Below, one piece after another: positions 33,917-45,700 of a stretch of DNA of 64,000 bases. Numbering within the stretch: position 1 is the first letter of the stretch; the number at the start of each line of letters is the position of its first letter. A program made the translations under genes and the position numbers. The stretch spans positions 2,936,612-3,000,611 of the forward strand of contig OZ038382.1 of NCBI GenBank assembly GCA_964036045.1, in the 5' to 3' direction. This DNA comes from Eutreptiella sp. 'Long Island Sound 2002'. Its lineage: Eukaryota; Euglenozoa; Euglenophyceae; Eutreptiales; Eutreptiaceae. The notes below the pieces were generated by a model. It made no database searches. It was not told the origin of the DNA and saw nothing but the letters and a program-made list of their open reading frames with translations.

Positions 33917-36718
33917 TGTTGGTTTCCGTCATGCCCTGCGCCCCCCGGCCCCCCCTGTGGGGCCTGATCCCCGGTTATGGGGACACATACTCCTCTTTGT
34001 GCTGACCCCCGTCATCCCCTTGTGTAGGCTATTATAGGCCCACACTATGAGATTTGATAGGGGATATCATTAGCCTTCATCCCCCCTTAACCTTTCCTTT
34101 CATTGTACTTTTGACTTGAGCCTGCAGGAGGGATATCATGGAACTCGGCCTGTTTTTCCGCCGCTTTCGTATCAGTCATTAGGGAATTCATTGCCCTGTT
34201 GATACCTATGCGAATTTGCCTTAAATTCGCATAGGTACAGAAGTTAAATATTGGCAGCGGCCTGGTGGTGAACCGGCGTCGCGCCAATTCGCGGGCGAAC
34301 TGCCAGTTGGGATCTGGCGACCCAAATCGCGAGACCATGAACTGGCCTTTACGGCAACTTCATCCTGTTGACCTGAATTAATTCTGACTGCATGGTTGTA
34401 ATAGTCAATACTTGGTTTATGATAGGGAATTAAAAGTTCAGGTTCCGGTGCCACTATTTTCAAAAACCCCTTAACGTCATGGTGCCCAGCCATTTAAAGT
34501 ATAGGGATAGCTTAGGCATCGTTGCCGGCACCTTACGGTGCCTTTTTCTTTTACCCCCCATTGTTAGATTAGGCATGGCATGCATATCTTATGCATTTCA
34601 TGTAGTCACCTCAACCTAACCGTAAATTGAGATTTTCCATCCATTTCTCTTGAGGAGAGATGCAATGGAATGGTATGACTCTCCTCTACATTGGTATGTT
34701 ATTTGTTTGTGTGAGTTGCAAGCCAGTTTGGAGATATGCCTTAATTATTAAGATTGAATTGAGTTTTGGTTGTGGTGAAGAGACCATGGTGAATCTCAAG
34801 CTCAAGTTGATTTCATTGATTCCAGGGTGAACCCAACATTGGTAATCATTTTGGTTTGCCTTCCCTTCCCTTTGCAACGTCGAGATATGGTCGTGGTGGG
34901 TCACCACACTCCATGGTGGGACCCACTTTCATGCATAAATAGTGCATTTTTGTTGTGTTCATGATGCCACTTTGTCGAGTTTGTGTGTCACGTCATTGTC
35001 AACTTTTCACGTAATTTCTTTTTGGTAACGTAGCAACGTGTCTCTACTTTCATTATCACTCTGGTTCGAGTCCATTTGAGCCATTGGTGATTTTTGGCGT
35101 CAATTTTAGTTTCGACATTTTGAGTACTTTGTTTTCATGTGCTCAAAGTTCGCCACTATATCTCCAGGATATAGTGGCGACGGAAAATAAGTAAGAGCTC
35201 ATTTTGTTCGTACTTGGTGAGTACGAACAATATATGTTCAAGTTTTGGTTGCGTTTCGATGCTTTCGACATCTTTTGGTTGGAAGTTTTAAACCTTTTTG
35301 AGCTCATTTTGGCATAGTCATTTTATGCCAAAAATCACTCATTTTTGGCCTGTCATGGGCCTACTTTTTGAGCTTGGATCTCCAAGGTCGTGTCGAGTTT
35401 GAGTCTAAGTGTTGTTTGTGCGTGTTGTGGCATGTGTCTTCTTTCCTTCATGCAACTTGTTCGGCCGTGATTCATTGTACATAGGGCCACACATAAATTT
35501 TAGTGATTGTGTCTTGCATTTCATATTTTTCATGTGTTCACTTGTGGTGACCATGGAGATCCACTACTATAGAGTTTTCGGTCGAACTTTCGATCATTCG
35601 AGGTCTCCATGGTCCCTACCATTCATATATGGTCACCATAGGTTGTCGTCGATTTTTGTCTTTACGCTACAACCAATTTTCTATGTGCCATTTTGGTCAA
35701 TTTTTGCTTGTAGTAAATTTGGTCATGTGAACATTGCCCAAATTTACTCAGTTATGGGTTGACTTTTTGAACTCATATCTTCATGTACATGTTAAGTTCG
35801 AACCCAAGTGTTGATCCCACGGAAAGAGCATGCTTTCGAGTTCACGTGCATGCTTTTACTTGGTTATAACTCACTTTGGGATTACCACACCATTGCAATC
35901 TCTAAAACTGTTTGGAGATTTCAAATTTTGTGTGTTCACTTCATTCACTTGGTTCAGTTGTGGCTTTTTGGGCCAAATCTCCTTGTTCTTTGACCCTAGA
36001 CCTCCCTAATGTGTCTACGTTGGGTATTTGAACTTGTTTTGGTATGTTCTATCACCTACCCAATCCATTGGAACCAAGTCTGCCAAGTGCATAGGATAGT
36101 GGTATTACATGGTCCCAGAGATGTACATTATGGACCCTGAAAACCACCCTGTCATGTAGTCACTTGGCGGGTAAACAGTAAAGAACCTATGAGGAGTTGG
36201 ACCTTGGGGGCTTTTTCTATGTTTTAATGGTGCTCTCTACTTTGTATTGAGCATTTTGTGGAAGGTTACTGGTACACAGGTTCACTGTTTTGAATTTTCT
36301 CTGGAATTTGGTTGAAAATTCCAAATTTCATGAGGTCACTTCTGGGCCATGGGAAAGTTAGGCCATCTTCTTGATTTGGGCCAATATTTTACTCATGGCC
36401 TCTCATCAGTGTCTATTCTTCCTATTTGAGGAGCTTGGGTTATGGCCTACCCTTATGGGATCGGACCAAACCCATATGTCACCTCAATTTGGACCTCAAA
36501 AAGTGGGTATTGGAGTTTGTTGGCTTGCTCCTACCTGAGGGAGAGGTAGGGCCAACCCTTTTAGGACAATCAACTCCTCTCCAGATCCTTTGTGCATGCA
36601 CTTCCCTGGACCTTAGGCTGACCCTATGCGGGAGTTATTTGCATTCTTTTCTCCCTTGTTTTTCACTTAAGGGGAATTTCACCAAAGTGCGCAGCCTACC
36701 AGACTTGTGACAGTGACA
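33917..36718 (+). repeat. Element E 5' LTR (about 2.8 kb)
   Basis: From 33917 (TGTTGGTTTCC) to 35923 the sequence matches 55015-57022 at high identity; the 3' copy is interrupted there by element D. The LTR very likely continues to GACA at 36718, because a tRNA-Met-like primer site follows. The termini would be TG...CA, unlike B and C. It interrupts the pol frame of element F. The right end rests on the primer site only. Confidence 0.7.
34203..34237 (+). repeat. Hairpin in element E LTR, 15-bp perfect stem
   Basis: TACCTATGCGAATTT (34203-34217) pairs with 34223-34237 across the loop GCCTT. The 3' LTR copy has one mismatch. It is the first of at least seven perfect inverted repeats in this LTR: 34527-34542, 35150-35180, 35204-35230, 35307-35333, 35549-35614 and 35714-35746 are the others. 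Confidence 0.9.
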
Positions 36719-36732
36719 CGGTATCAGGGAGC
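36719..36732 (+). other. Element E putative primer-binding site
   Basis: CGGTATCAGGGAGC resembles TGGTATCAGAGCC, the initiator tRNA-Met site common in plant elements, with changes at the first base and one extra G. It follows an LTR-like ACA end. Confidence 0.5.
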
Positions 36733-37589
36733 CAGACTCGGATATCTGGTGGGCATAATGTTTGACTGATGCCCTTTGGATGTGCCCACATGGAATTCTT
36801 CGAATCCCTTTTGCCTTGGCGGGAGAGTGTGTTGAAGTGGGTAACCTCTGATTTTTGGTTTTGCCCGTTTTTGTGCCCTGCTTCCCATGCTAGGTCTCAA
36901 AGCCCGTGTGGAGTTGGGTCCTGCCCCTCTACTTGTGTCAGGGTGAAGGTCCTGGCTACCCCCAACTACCCTTGTTTCCTTTTGGGATGTGGGATCCTGA
37001 GGTGGTATGGGCGATTTACCACTTTACCCCCTTTTCCACAGAATTTCTGGGGCCTAAGTCTTATAGGCACCCAGGACCACCACCCCCCCTACGGTGGTGT
37101 GGTGGGGCTATCTCCTGCCCCAAGGGGACTTGAGTTAGGATATTTGGGGAGGATGGAGAGTCAGTGTGTAGGCACTAGACCCTCGCCTCTGGGGTCCTGT
37201 AGTGCCGGGAGTGGAGAGTGACAACCCCTCCACTAGGGTAGGCTTTGACAGCCAATGGGCCTTACCCATGTCTTCTTGTTTTTGCATGTTTTGTTCTTCC
37301 TCCTTGGGGATCCTGAATCAGGCTACCCAGGATGCGCTGAGTGGGAGAGTGGGCTCCCTTTGTCCCCCCCTCTCCTGCCTTGATGCCACTTCCTTTGTAC
37401 CTTACCCTAACCGGGACATGGTTTGGAGGATTTACATGTTCCTATGACCTTTTGTACATGCTTTCTTTCCTTTGTTGTTTAGACCTCAAAGGGATTGCTT
37501 CGATTTCGCAATCCCGATGGATGCTCACTGAGTTCATGTGGATGTGAGTGGTCTTCTGCTTGTGCTACGCGTGCAAGGGAGGAGGCCGC
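36733..37589 (+). other. Element E leader, no gene
   Basis: No ORF here has supporting features. Near 37460-37482 a pyrimidine-rich stretch ending TTGTTTAG resembles a splice acceptor upstream of the first ORF. Confidence 0.4.
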
Positions 37590-38744
37590 ATGGGCTTGGA
37601 GAAGGTCGACCCGGGGATGGTAGCCCCGGAACAGCAAATCGAAGCATCGACCAGCCCCACATCCCGAGCGCCATCGGTAAGGCGCAAATCAAGCCCCTTA
37701 TCCTCGGAAAGTGTCAATCCCTCGGAGATGGACTTCAAAGAGACCATGGATGCCCTCACCAAGGCCCTCATGGAGTTGGAAGAGTCCGGGAGAGAGCGCC
37801 TCACCATCCAATGCGGCATGGCGCGCCTCCCTATCTTGGAGGACTTCTTCATTGACTTGGGTCCTGCCCTGCGGGTATGCAGGCCAGCCCTGGCCATCGA
37901 GGAGCGCTTGGAGTCCATGGAGAAGAGGATCTCAGTGATGAAGGAGGCCGTCAGCGCCCCCCTACCGACCTCCTCGAGTCCACCGAACCCGGCAGCCCCA
38001 GCTCAGGACCACCCCCTGAGCCAGGCGCCTCAATCCCCCCAAGGGGAGGCCCCTATCTCAGTGGCCGCCCCCGCGCAGCCCTGGAGGCGCCCATCAGTTG
38101 AAGGGCAGCCCCAATGGTCGCCGCCAACTCAACAATGGCCGGCGCCTTCGAGTTCATCAAAGAGATGATGGGAACCGCGGACACCAACAGCGGGGACGAG
38201 CACACCACGCCGACGTCGCCGAAGAGGATGTCGAGCAGGCCGACAAGTGAAGAGCCGACGACAACGTGAAGGGCCTGAACCAGCCCCAAGGGCCCCGTCG
38301 CCGGCCCCTGATGACTCCACAGTCCTGAGCGACGCCCCCGAGGTCCTGAATGACCCCCCATGCGCCGCCGGGGTTGAGATGGGGCCAAATCATCTCCCTT
38401 CAGCCCCCCCAGAGGAGCTCATGGAGTTGACCACCGCGGCCGAACCGCAGAGCCCCATGAATGACCCCTTGAACTTCAGAGATGTCCGCTCAGGGGTCAA
38501 GGAGGCCGAGAAGGATGCCCAATGCGCCCCCTCAGGCGCTGAGCAGGCCGAGGAGGCGACCACGAACGAGCAGGGCACTGTGGCAACCTGCCCCTGCCCT
38601 GAGGAGGTCCCCAAGACCATGCAGGACATGCTGGCGATCAGCCCCAGCCCTGTGGAGGCTCCACAGCCCGCGCCACCACGCTCGCTCAATCGCCTCCAAG
38701 AATTATGGGGATTCATCGCTCCCGAGTGCTACGACCTGATCTGA
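37590..38744 (+). pseudogene. Element E internal ORF (Gag-like position, unknown protein)
   Basis: ATG at 37590 starts a 192-codon frame: MGLEKVDPGMVAPEQQIEAS..., a helical stretch DFKETMDALTKALMELEESG, then LAIEERLESMEKRISVMKEA (coiled-coil-like), then a Pro/Ser-rich tail. TGA at 38166-38168 interrupts; the same frame reopens at 38247-38744 (PEEVPKTMQDMLAIS, RSLNRLQELWGFIAPECYDL). No zinc knuckle, protease or RT is present. Its place after the primer site suggests a Gag-like role, but I recognise no family. An alternative frame at 38135-38269 (MAGAFEFIKEMMGTADTNSG) suggests frameshifts. Confidence 0.45.
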
Positions 38745-39328
38745 AGCCCTTGGGATCCGCCATGCGGGGGACGTGCCTGCGGTTGCACTCAGGTGCAACC
38801 AGATGACCTGCAGGGAGTGGCACTACCCTGCCAAGACGAGCATTAAGTTATATGCAGGTCTGGTTTCTGGTTTTCAGCCCAGTCTGGATGTTTATAGGGG
38901 TCCCTGTGGGTAACGGGGATCCACCAGACGGGAGCAGAAACCAGCAGACCTGCAGGGTGTTACTTTTTGTGTTTGTCAGCAGGATTGATCCATGTTGGGC
39001 TCGAGCCGTCGCAACCGGTCTATGCCACTGTTGTACATAGGAATCAGTGCAATGGCCGATTCTGAGTGTCTATAGGGGTATGTCAGCCTATGATGGCCAG
39101 ACCCCCAGAAAATCTGCAGCTGTGCTGATGTGGGGCCTGAGCCGTCGCAATCGGCCTGTGTCCAGTTTCATCCACTTTCTTTCTCAGTCCGTGAATGGAT
39201 GGAAATGCCCTTTAGGGGTGGACCGCGACCGGGGCAGTTCGTCGTCAAGATAGGTCACCAGTTTCCGCATCAGAACCTGCCCCCCCCTTTAAGGTTAAGT
39301 GCCGCAGGCGAAAACCCAGGTTGGTATG
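38745..39328 (+). other. Element E internal noncoding DNA left of element C
   Basis: No gene seen. It ends in GTATG (39324-39328), the left target duplication of element C. Confidence 0.6.
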
Positions 39329-40126
39329 AGTAAGAAAAAGTGCTTTTCCATTGCTTTGGGACATACCCTGGTTGTATTAGAGATGCACTGAGCATCCATG
39401 CATTTTTATCTTAGTATTGGTCCAGCCAAAAGTGGTGAGAACACATTTTGACCTATGGAACCAAACACCCAATCAGGATATTGAGTGGACCCCTTAATCC
39501 CCTTTCAATCAGAAGTAAAACATCTTTTCCTGAGTTGACTGAGCACTGACATACCTAAGGTAGAGCCTATGAATTTATCTATGTTTTTCCATGAATACTT
39601 ATCTGCCCTAGTGGTATGCACCATAGGGGGTTAGGCACCTCTTTTTGAGAGGTCCTGGGTTCAATTCCTGGTCAGCCTAACTAAGTAGGAAGATCCCATG
39701 TGACATGGCAGTGACCTCATCGCCACATACCATGCCACCTCAGCACATATGGGACCCAAAACAAAGAGTGCACATCTCCTAAGATGGCACTATGGAGAGA
39801 GAGTGATCCTGTGGCAGTTTTCTAACTCTTTTCCCAAAACATTTCAGCTATCGCTGTGAATATGCATTCATTTGTATCCTGAGTTGCAGTTTCTGTGAAT
39901 ATCTAATCATCTTTCACTGTTTACACTGCAGCCCTTCATGCTTTGATCCTGAATTACCTTCTCCTTGCATACTATTGGCTTGGGCTATCCTGGATTGAGT
40001 TGGCTTTACTGTATTTCAACAAACAAAAGCTTTTCATCATCCAAAACCAGCAGCAGGACACCCTACAGCAACAACAAGCAGCAGGAGAAGCAAAAACACA
40101 GTGCTGAAAACACTATAAACTTTTCT
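39329..40126 (+). repeat. Element C 5' LTR (798 bp)
   Basis: It begins AGTAAGAAAAAGTGC and ends ACTTTTCT, so the termini are AG...CT as in element B. It contains the tRNA-like segment at 39605-39678 and CTGCAGCCCTTC near 39928, also found in B's LTR. Confidence 0.95.
39605..39678 (+). other. tRNA-like segment inside element C LTR
   Basis: CCCTAGTGGTATGCACC precedes ACCTCTTTTTGAGAGGT (an anticodon-arm-like hairpin) and the pol III B-box consensus GGTTCAATTCC (39658-39668) in CCTGGGTTCAATTCCTGG. It is repeated in the 3' LTR (B box 50257-50267). The acceptor stem does not close, so this is tRNA-derived rather than a working tRNA gene. Confidence 0.5.
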
Positions 40127-40140
40127 GGTAGCAAGAGGCA
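40127..40140 (+). other. Element C primer-binding site
   Basis: GGTAGCAAGAGGCA directly follows the LTR, similar to B and D with one extra A. Initiator tRNA-Met type. Confidence 0.7.
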
Positions 40141-40224
40141 GCCTGTCTCTGTGCACCGGCAGCGACCCCGCGCCGTACAACCAGTGCTCCGAGCAGGCAA
40201 ACATAAGCAGAAGGGTGGATTAAG

Positions 40225-42726
40225 ATGGATCCAGGAAGAGTGGACGCCGAGGTGAACACAGCGCCAGCGCCAGAGACACCGGCAAGGCCGGCGCCTGACG
40301 CTGTACCTTCGGTGGAGCCCTTACATGGGCCAATGGATACGGCGGAGGACTCCTTGGATGGCCTCCACACGGCCTTTGGGGCCCTGTCGGTGAAGGAAAT
40401 GGTCTCTCAGCCTCAGCCTGTGAAGAGGAAGAGAGGAAACGAGAGCGAGAAGGATGCTGGAGAAGGAGCAGACGAAGGAGAGGAGCAAGGGCAAGACCCG
40501 ACGGATGTCCCTACCTTCGAAGGCGCACCAAGCGCTTCTGGCCTCCAAGCATCACCCTCTCCCATAACCACCACACACCCAGCTGCCGCTACATCCACTT
40601 CCACAACCAACCAGCCTATGGCAGAGGGCATAGGCTTTACTGGCATGCCTCACTACCCCGCCTATGGCATGGGCCCACCTACCACTGCGCTCCTTGAGGC
40701 AACTACTGCCAGTGAGCCGGTGGCTTCCAGCTCTGCGCCGCGTTGGTATGCGGCTGACCATCCCCATCCACTCCACGCCACTGGAACCTACATGGAAGTT
40801 CCTGGGTATGCTCCTGGGTGTGCATCTGGGTATGCACCCCTGAGTGGGTTGAGGAGAGGACCAGAGTCTCTGGGAGGCAGGAGTAGAGGATCGGGAAGAT
40901 CCTCCAACAGGTCCCTGACGCGGTCGGAGATCGATGAGGTGCTCCGAGGAGCCACTTCGCAAATCGTGAGCGACCTCACGCAAGAGATCAGGGAGAAACT
41001 GCAGCCCCTGATGATCCCGTCCCATGCGTCACCTACGACAGTGGGAATGTCACCCCACCGAGTACAGGCTAACCACCTGGCGGCAGGGTTGACGAATACC
41101 CTGGGGAGCCTGAGGAGCCGACCGATGCCGACTCCTGCAGCAGTACCAAGAAGCCCATTCGTCCCGAGGACAGCCCAGCCGCCCTACAGTCACGTGACGA
41201 ACTCGACGAGGGCCGAGCTGGACCAGCTGGGGCTGACAGCCCTAAGGGCTATGGTGGACGTGGAGCCTTATGGCTCCAGTGATCTAGGCGGAGACCCCTC
41301 CGATGATGGGCCGCCTTCGATGACTTCTTCTTCGCCATCGGATGACGAAGACCCTGAGGACCCCGAGGACCCCAAGGGTAAGAAGAAGAAGAAGAAGAAG
41401 AAGAAGACCCGACGCCCTGAAGGACGCCGAGCTCAGGAGGCGAAGGCTATTGCCACCTCCAAGATAGTGGTGAACCTGCCTGACTTCACAGGCAAGGACC
41501 TCAGCGAGTTCGCTGAGAACTTTGGCCGGTTCCTACGACTGACCGGCCAAACCCACGCGAGTGGGCGAGTGAAGTGCGACCTGCTCCTGCAGTGCTGCAA
41601 GACGAAGTACCTGGAGAAGCAGGTCAGGCAGATCGTCACCAACTCCGCCACCTTCGCCGACGTGTTGGTTGCCCTGGAGAGGCAGTACCCAACCTACGAG
41701 ACAGACCTCTCCATCAGGGCCGAGATCCAGAACCTGCCCGTCCTGCCCAACAACCCCAAACCTGGCAGGGTCTCCGAGCTGTTGGCGGACCTGGACCACT
41801 GGGCTGGACGACTGACGCCCGGTTCCTACAGCAGCGACGACCTGCTGTTTTGGTTGTGCTCCAAGCTCCCCCGTGAGCTATGGGACGAGTGCCGTCTGAC
41901 GGCTGAGCGCAAGGCTAGATCCCTCCGCTACGAGGATCTATGCGTGCTGCTCCTGGAGATGGCGCTGGAGAAGGAGAGCGACCAACACCTGAACCACTAC
42001 CGTCCTGGTGGTGGAGGTTCTGGAGGCAAAGGGTACCAAGGGTCCCGACCTGGGCAGGGGACTACCCCCAAACACGCCCACGCCCGCCTAATGGAGAACG
42101 TGAAGGAGCTATTCTGGTGTGATGCCAGAGATGAACAGGGCCACCTGCAGCATGCCTCCGACTGCGAGCAGCGAGACTGCTTTGTTGTCCAGGGGAAGCA
42201 GCAGGAAAAGATCACCGGCGCCAAGGTGAAGATGCCGGATCATTACCGCTGCACCATCACGTGTGCATTCTGCGGTAAGCGGAAGCACTATGAGGATGAG
42301 TGCTACCATAAGCAACGCCTATCGGCGAAGCTTAAGGGGGAAGATCCTGGCAAAAGCTCAGGCAAAGGTGGAGGCAAGGCCAAAGGCAACGACTCCGGCA
42401 AGGGCAAGTCGAAAGGACGTGGTCAAGGTGGTCAAGACAAGGGTCAAGGCGGACGAGGAGGAGGCGCTAATCGCCAGAACGACAACAAGAACAAGGACAA
42501 GAACGGAGGTAACCCCAACCCTAATCCAGGGGGGAACTCCGAGCCCTCTGGAGGGCAGTCTGGACCTACCACACGCTCACAGACGCAGGCCCAGCAAGAA
42601 CAAGGAGCCAAGCGTGAGCATGAAGGTGGTGACGACGGCAACGCCAAGAAGAGAAGCCGTTTCATGAGGATGGCCCGCAAATTGCGAAACAAGGGGTTCG
42701 AGGTGACCTGTCCCGCGGAGTTCTGA
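40225..42726 (+). CDS. gag: Element C Gag polyprotein
   Basis: This 833-residue Gag starts at the ATG at 40225, 98 nt after the LTR. Residues 1-380 are Pro/Ala/Ser-rich. A run of nine Lys lies near 388. Capsid-like residues 412-590 include VVNLPDFTGKDLSEFAENFG, KTKYLEKQVRQIVTNSATFA and TYETDLSIRAEIQNLPVL. HLQHASDCEQRDC and YRCTITCAFC lead into a CCHC knuckle C-AF-C-GKRK-H-YEDE-C near residues 681-694. A basic Gly/Lys/Asn tail and FMRMARKLRNKGFEV end the protein. The stop is TGA at 42724-42726, with pol following in frame. Confidence 0.95.
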   Translation: MDPGRVDAEVNTAPAPETPARPAPDAVPSVEPLHGPMDTAEDSLDGLHTAFGALSVKEMVSQPQPVKRKRGNESEKDAGEGADEGEEQGQDPTDVPTFEGAPSASGLQASPSPITTTHPAAATSTSTTNQPMAEGIGFTGMPHYPAYGMGPPTTALLEATTASEPVASSSAPRWYAADHPHPLHATGTYMEVPGYAPGCASGYAPLSGLRRGPESLGGRSRGSGRSSNRSLTRSEIDEVLRGATSQIVSDLTQEIREKLQPLMIPSHASPTTVGMSPHRVQANHLAAGLTNTLGSLRSRPMPTPAAVPRSPFVPRTAQPPYSHVTNSTRAELDQLGLTALRAMVDVEPYGSSDLGGDPSDDGPPSMTSSSPSDDEDPEDPEDPKGKKKKKKKKKTRRPEGRRAQEAKAIATSKIVVNLPDFTGKDLSEFAENFGRFLRLTGQTHASGRVKCDLLLQCCKTKYLEKQVRQIVTNSATFADVLVALERQYPTYETDLSIRAEIQNLPVLPNNPKPGRVSELLADLDHWAGRLTPGSYSSDDLLFWLCSKLPRELWDECRLTAERKARSLRYEDLCVLLLEMALEKESDQHLNHYRPGGGGSGGKGYQGSRPGQGTTPKHAHARLMENVKELFWCDARDEQGHLQHASDCEQRDCFVVQGKQQEKITGAKVKMPDHYRCTITCAFCGKRKHYEDECYHKQRLSAKLKGEDPGKSSGKGGGKAKGNDSGKGKSKGRGQGGQDKGQGGRGGGANRQNDNKNKDKNGGNPNPNPGGNSEPSGGQSGPTTRSQTQAQQEQGAKREHEGGDDGNAKKRSRFMRMARKLRNKGFEVTCPAEF

Positions 42727-42738
42727 CGGGGACGCTCT
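42724..42738 (+). promoter_or_regulatory. Element C gag-pol stop codon with putative readthrough context
   Basis: TGA CGG GGA CGC TCT. A purine- and G-rich context follows, as in B and D but with TGA. The frame continues GGTQDLVFWVR into protease with no ATG, and DLVFW matches element B. Confidence 0.65.
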
Positions 42739-45700
42739 GGTGGCACCCAAGACCTGGTGTTTTGGGTACGTATCCGACTAGGGGGACGTGAATACCTGGG
42801 GGTACTGGATACTGGAGCCACAATATCGATAGTGGCCAAGAAAATTTTACCTTGTGGGAGCCTGAAGAACACCATGACCACCGCCGCTATACGGATGGGG
42901 GATGGACATGTGGTGCACAGCTGCGGGGACTGCGAAGTGGAGGTACCTATGGGCTCCAGGACTATCGCCCATCGGTTCTATGTGATGGACACTGATGCCT
43001 TCGACTTTGTACTGGGTACTGACTTCTTCGTGCAGCACTCCCAGATACAATCCCTGACGCTGCAAGCGCCCTACCTCCTGTACGTGGACCACGGCAGTGG
43101 CAGAGAGTCTGTGCCACTGGAGCAGTCGGAACATACCTCGAGTTACCTGAGACTATCGAAGGAGGAGCCCTCGAACATGATGGCGGCCTCCAAAACTGAG
43201 GACTATCAACTAATGGGGGAAGTCCTAGACCAAGGTCTGAAGGAGTTGGGTTACTCTCGAGAAGACCTAAGTGTGGAACTGTTCGCCAGCGACAAGCAGC
43301 ATGTACTGGACCTATACTGCAGCAAGGGGAAGAACTGCAGCTACAAATTTTACTGGCCCTCTTTCGGGATGGCCTACGGGAACCCCAGATTCAGTGAACT
43401 GGGGAAGGTGCTGACCAAGGTGGCCTTGGAACGTTCCCGTATGGTCCTGTGTTCCCCCGATTGGGGAGCCCATGGGGGCAACGAGTACTGGCGAACCCTC
43501 CTTGACAAGCTGACTATCAGCTCTGTGCGGTTACCTGATGAGGCCATCTACGTGCCTCTGGGACGCAAGACGCCCATTGGGAAGCCCGGATGGGGGAGTA
43601 TGCTCAGCGTGGTGGACGGAAGTCTTACCACCATCTCCTGGGAAGACCTCGACCCTACTCTGGTCCAGGCTATCCAACGAGAAAGCGATGGACTCGCCTT
43701 GGGTGACTTGAAGGATCGCCTACGACCTCAAGATGCTGTTGAAACTACACCCGGAGGAGATGAGTACGTCGTGACTGACACCAACGCCCCCAACTCTCCC
43801 TGTCATGTACCTGTCCCTGATGGAGTCTCTGAGTGTGGACTATCTGAGCTACCTAGCTCTATCCACTCAGACGACGAAACTGAGCACGACGCCTTCTTCG
43901 TGCAGACTGCGGTGGAAGAAGTGGAGAACGCCGAGTACGTCGCCCCACTAAAACCCCTACTCTCCATGAGGGTGGAAGACCCCGTGGATGAAGAGCTGGA
44001 CCCTCGATCCAGGCTCAGGGAGTATGTGGATTCCAAGAGGAAGTTGGTGGCGAAAAAGCTATGCTACGCGAAGCCTACCCGCAGCTCATGGCCACTGAAG
44101 CAAGGACGGATGGGAGACCTATCCCAACTGAAGGAGGACCTCGAACAGAAGATCACCACCTGGCAAAGGGAGGTAGATCTCAAGCTCATGAAGAGCGTAT
44201 GGGGTGCCCATGTGAGGACCCCAGAGGAGGACGACCTCTCGGAGGAATGTGTATGTGAACCCCCTAAAGCGTGCCTATGTTGCCATCGTCCACCGGAGAT
44301 GGTTGAGCAAGACCTTCTGTATGCCTACCAAGGGCTGAAGGATGCTACCGCGGGCGAAGAGTCGGTGGAGGACCACCTCCCGATGTCTATTCAAGGGGCA
44401 AGCAACTTACACTCCGACGAGGACATGGAGGACAAGATCAAGGTACTGGACCCGCGGGTACAAAAGCTGATAAGGACCTATCTGGAGGTGTTCGGAGAAC
44501 TACCCCCTCCAGCCTCATGCGACAAGCTGGTACAGATGGACCTCAAGCTGAAACCCGAGTTCGTGGGTCACAAGATCCGGAGGAGACCCTATCCAGCTCC
44601 TAAAGAGCAGGCCGACGAGATTGAGCGACAGATACAAGAATGTATCGACGCTGGCCTAGTCCTGGAGTACAAGGATGGGGACTACCCCCTACACTGCAGC
44701 CCCTGTTTCCTGGTGGCTAAACCTGGGTCTACAGCCAAACGGCTGGTAGTGGACTATGAAGAGCTGAACAAGAAGACGCTGAACCACTCAGGGTCCATTC
44801 CCAATATGGAGTCTACCCTGGAGAAGATAGCCTCCTGTCGCTACAAGACCAAGATGGACAAGCGAAGTGGATTCTGGCAAGTGGACCTGACGCCCAACGC
44901 GCAGGAACTACTGGCCTTCATCACCCCTCAGGGGAGGGTATTCAAGTGGAAGGTCATGCCATTCGGCGTGGCTAACGCCCCCGCTCTGTTCCAGGAGCTG
45001 ATGAACAAGATCTTGTCCATCCTACGAAGGAGACCTAAGGTGCAGGAGCTCATATCCCGTGGGGCCCAGATGGAGGCTCACATCGACGATGTATGCCTCG
45101 GGACCAATACCCAGGAGGATCACCTAATCCTCTTGGGTGAGTTCTTTGCGGTCTGCCAGGAGAACCACACACGACTCAAGCTGGAGAAGTGTGAGTTCAT
45201 GCAGGAGACCATGCAGTACCTGGGGTTTGACGTTGGCTATGGGTGGTGGACCCCAGCGGCCTCTAAGGCCAAACCCCTGATGGATGCCAAGGTACGACAC
45301 GAAGACCCCAAGAAAGGACTTCATGATGTACGCAGTTTCATTGGGGCGTGCAACTTCTATCGCCGCCACATCAAGAACTTCACCTACACCAGCGCGGTAC
45401 TGACTGACTTGATCAAGAAGAGTACTACTTGGCGCTGGGGCCCACAAGAGCAACAAGCGTTTGACGAGCTCAAAGACAAGGTAGCCAACGCTAAGTGCTT
45501 GGGCGTGCCTAGGGCACAAGGGGAGATTATCCTGGTGACCGACGCCAGCAATGTGGGCGGTGGTGGAACGTTGTTCCAATGGCAAGCACTAGAGAATGAG
45601 GAGTTCGACTCGGCCATTTCCCAATGGGGGACGGAAGGTCTCAACCGAGATGGAACCCTCAAGCACAGCTACCCTGACGACAAGTGGGTCCTAGTACCTC

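Noticed and set aside
34527-34560. GGCACC-TTAC-GGTGCC hairpin followed by T tract, like a bacterial terminator
   Set aside because: It lies in a eukaryotic LTR among many other hairpins; no bacterial gene context.
39605-39678. Functional tRNA gene in element C LTR
   Set aside because: Acceptor stem does not close and the A box is weak; kept only as a tRNA-derived segment.
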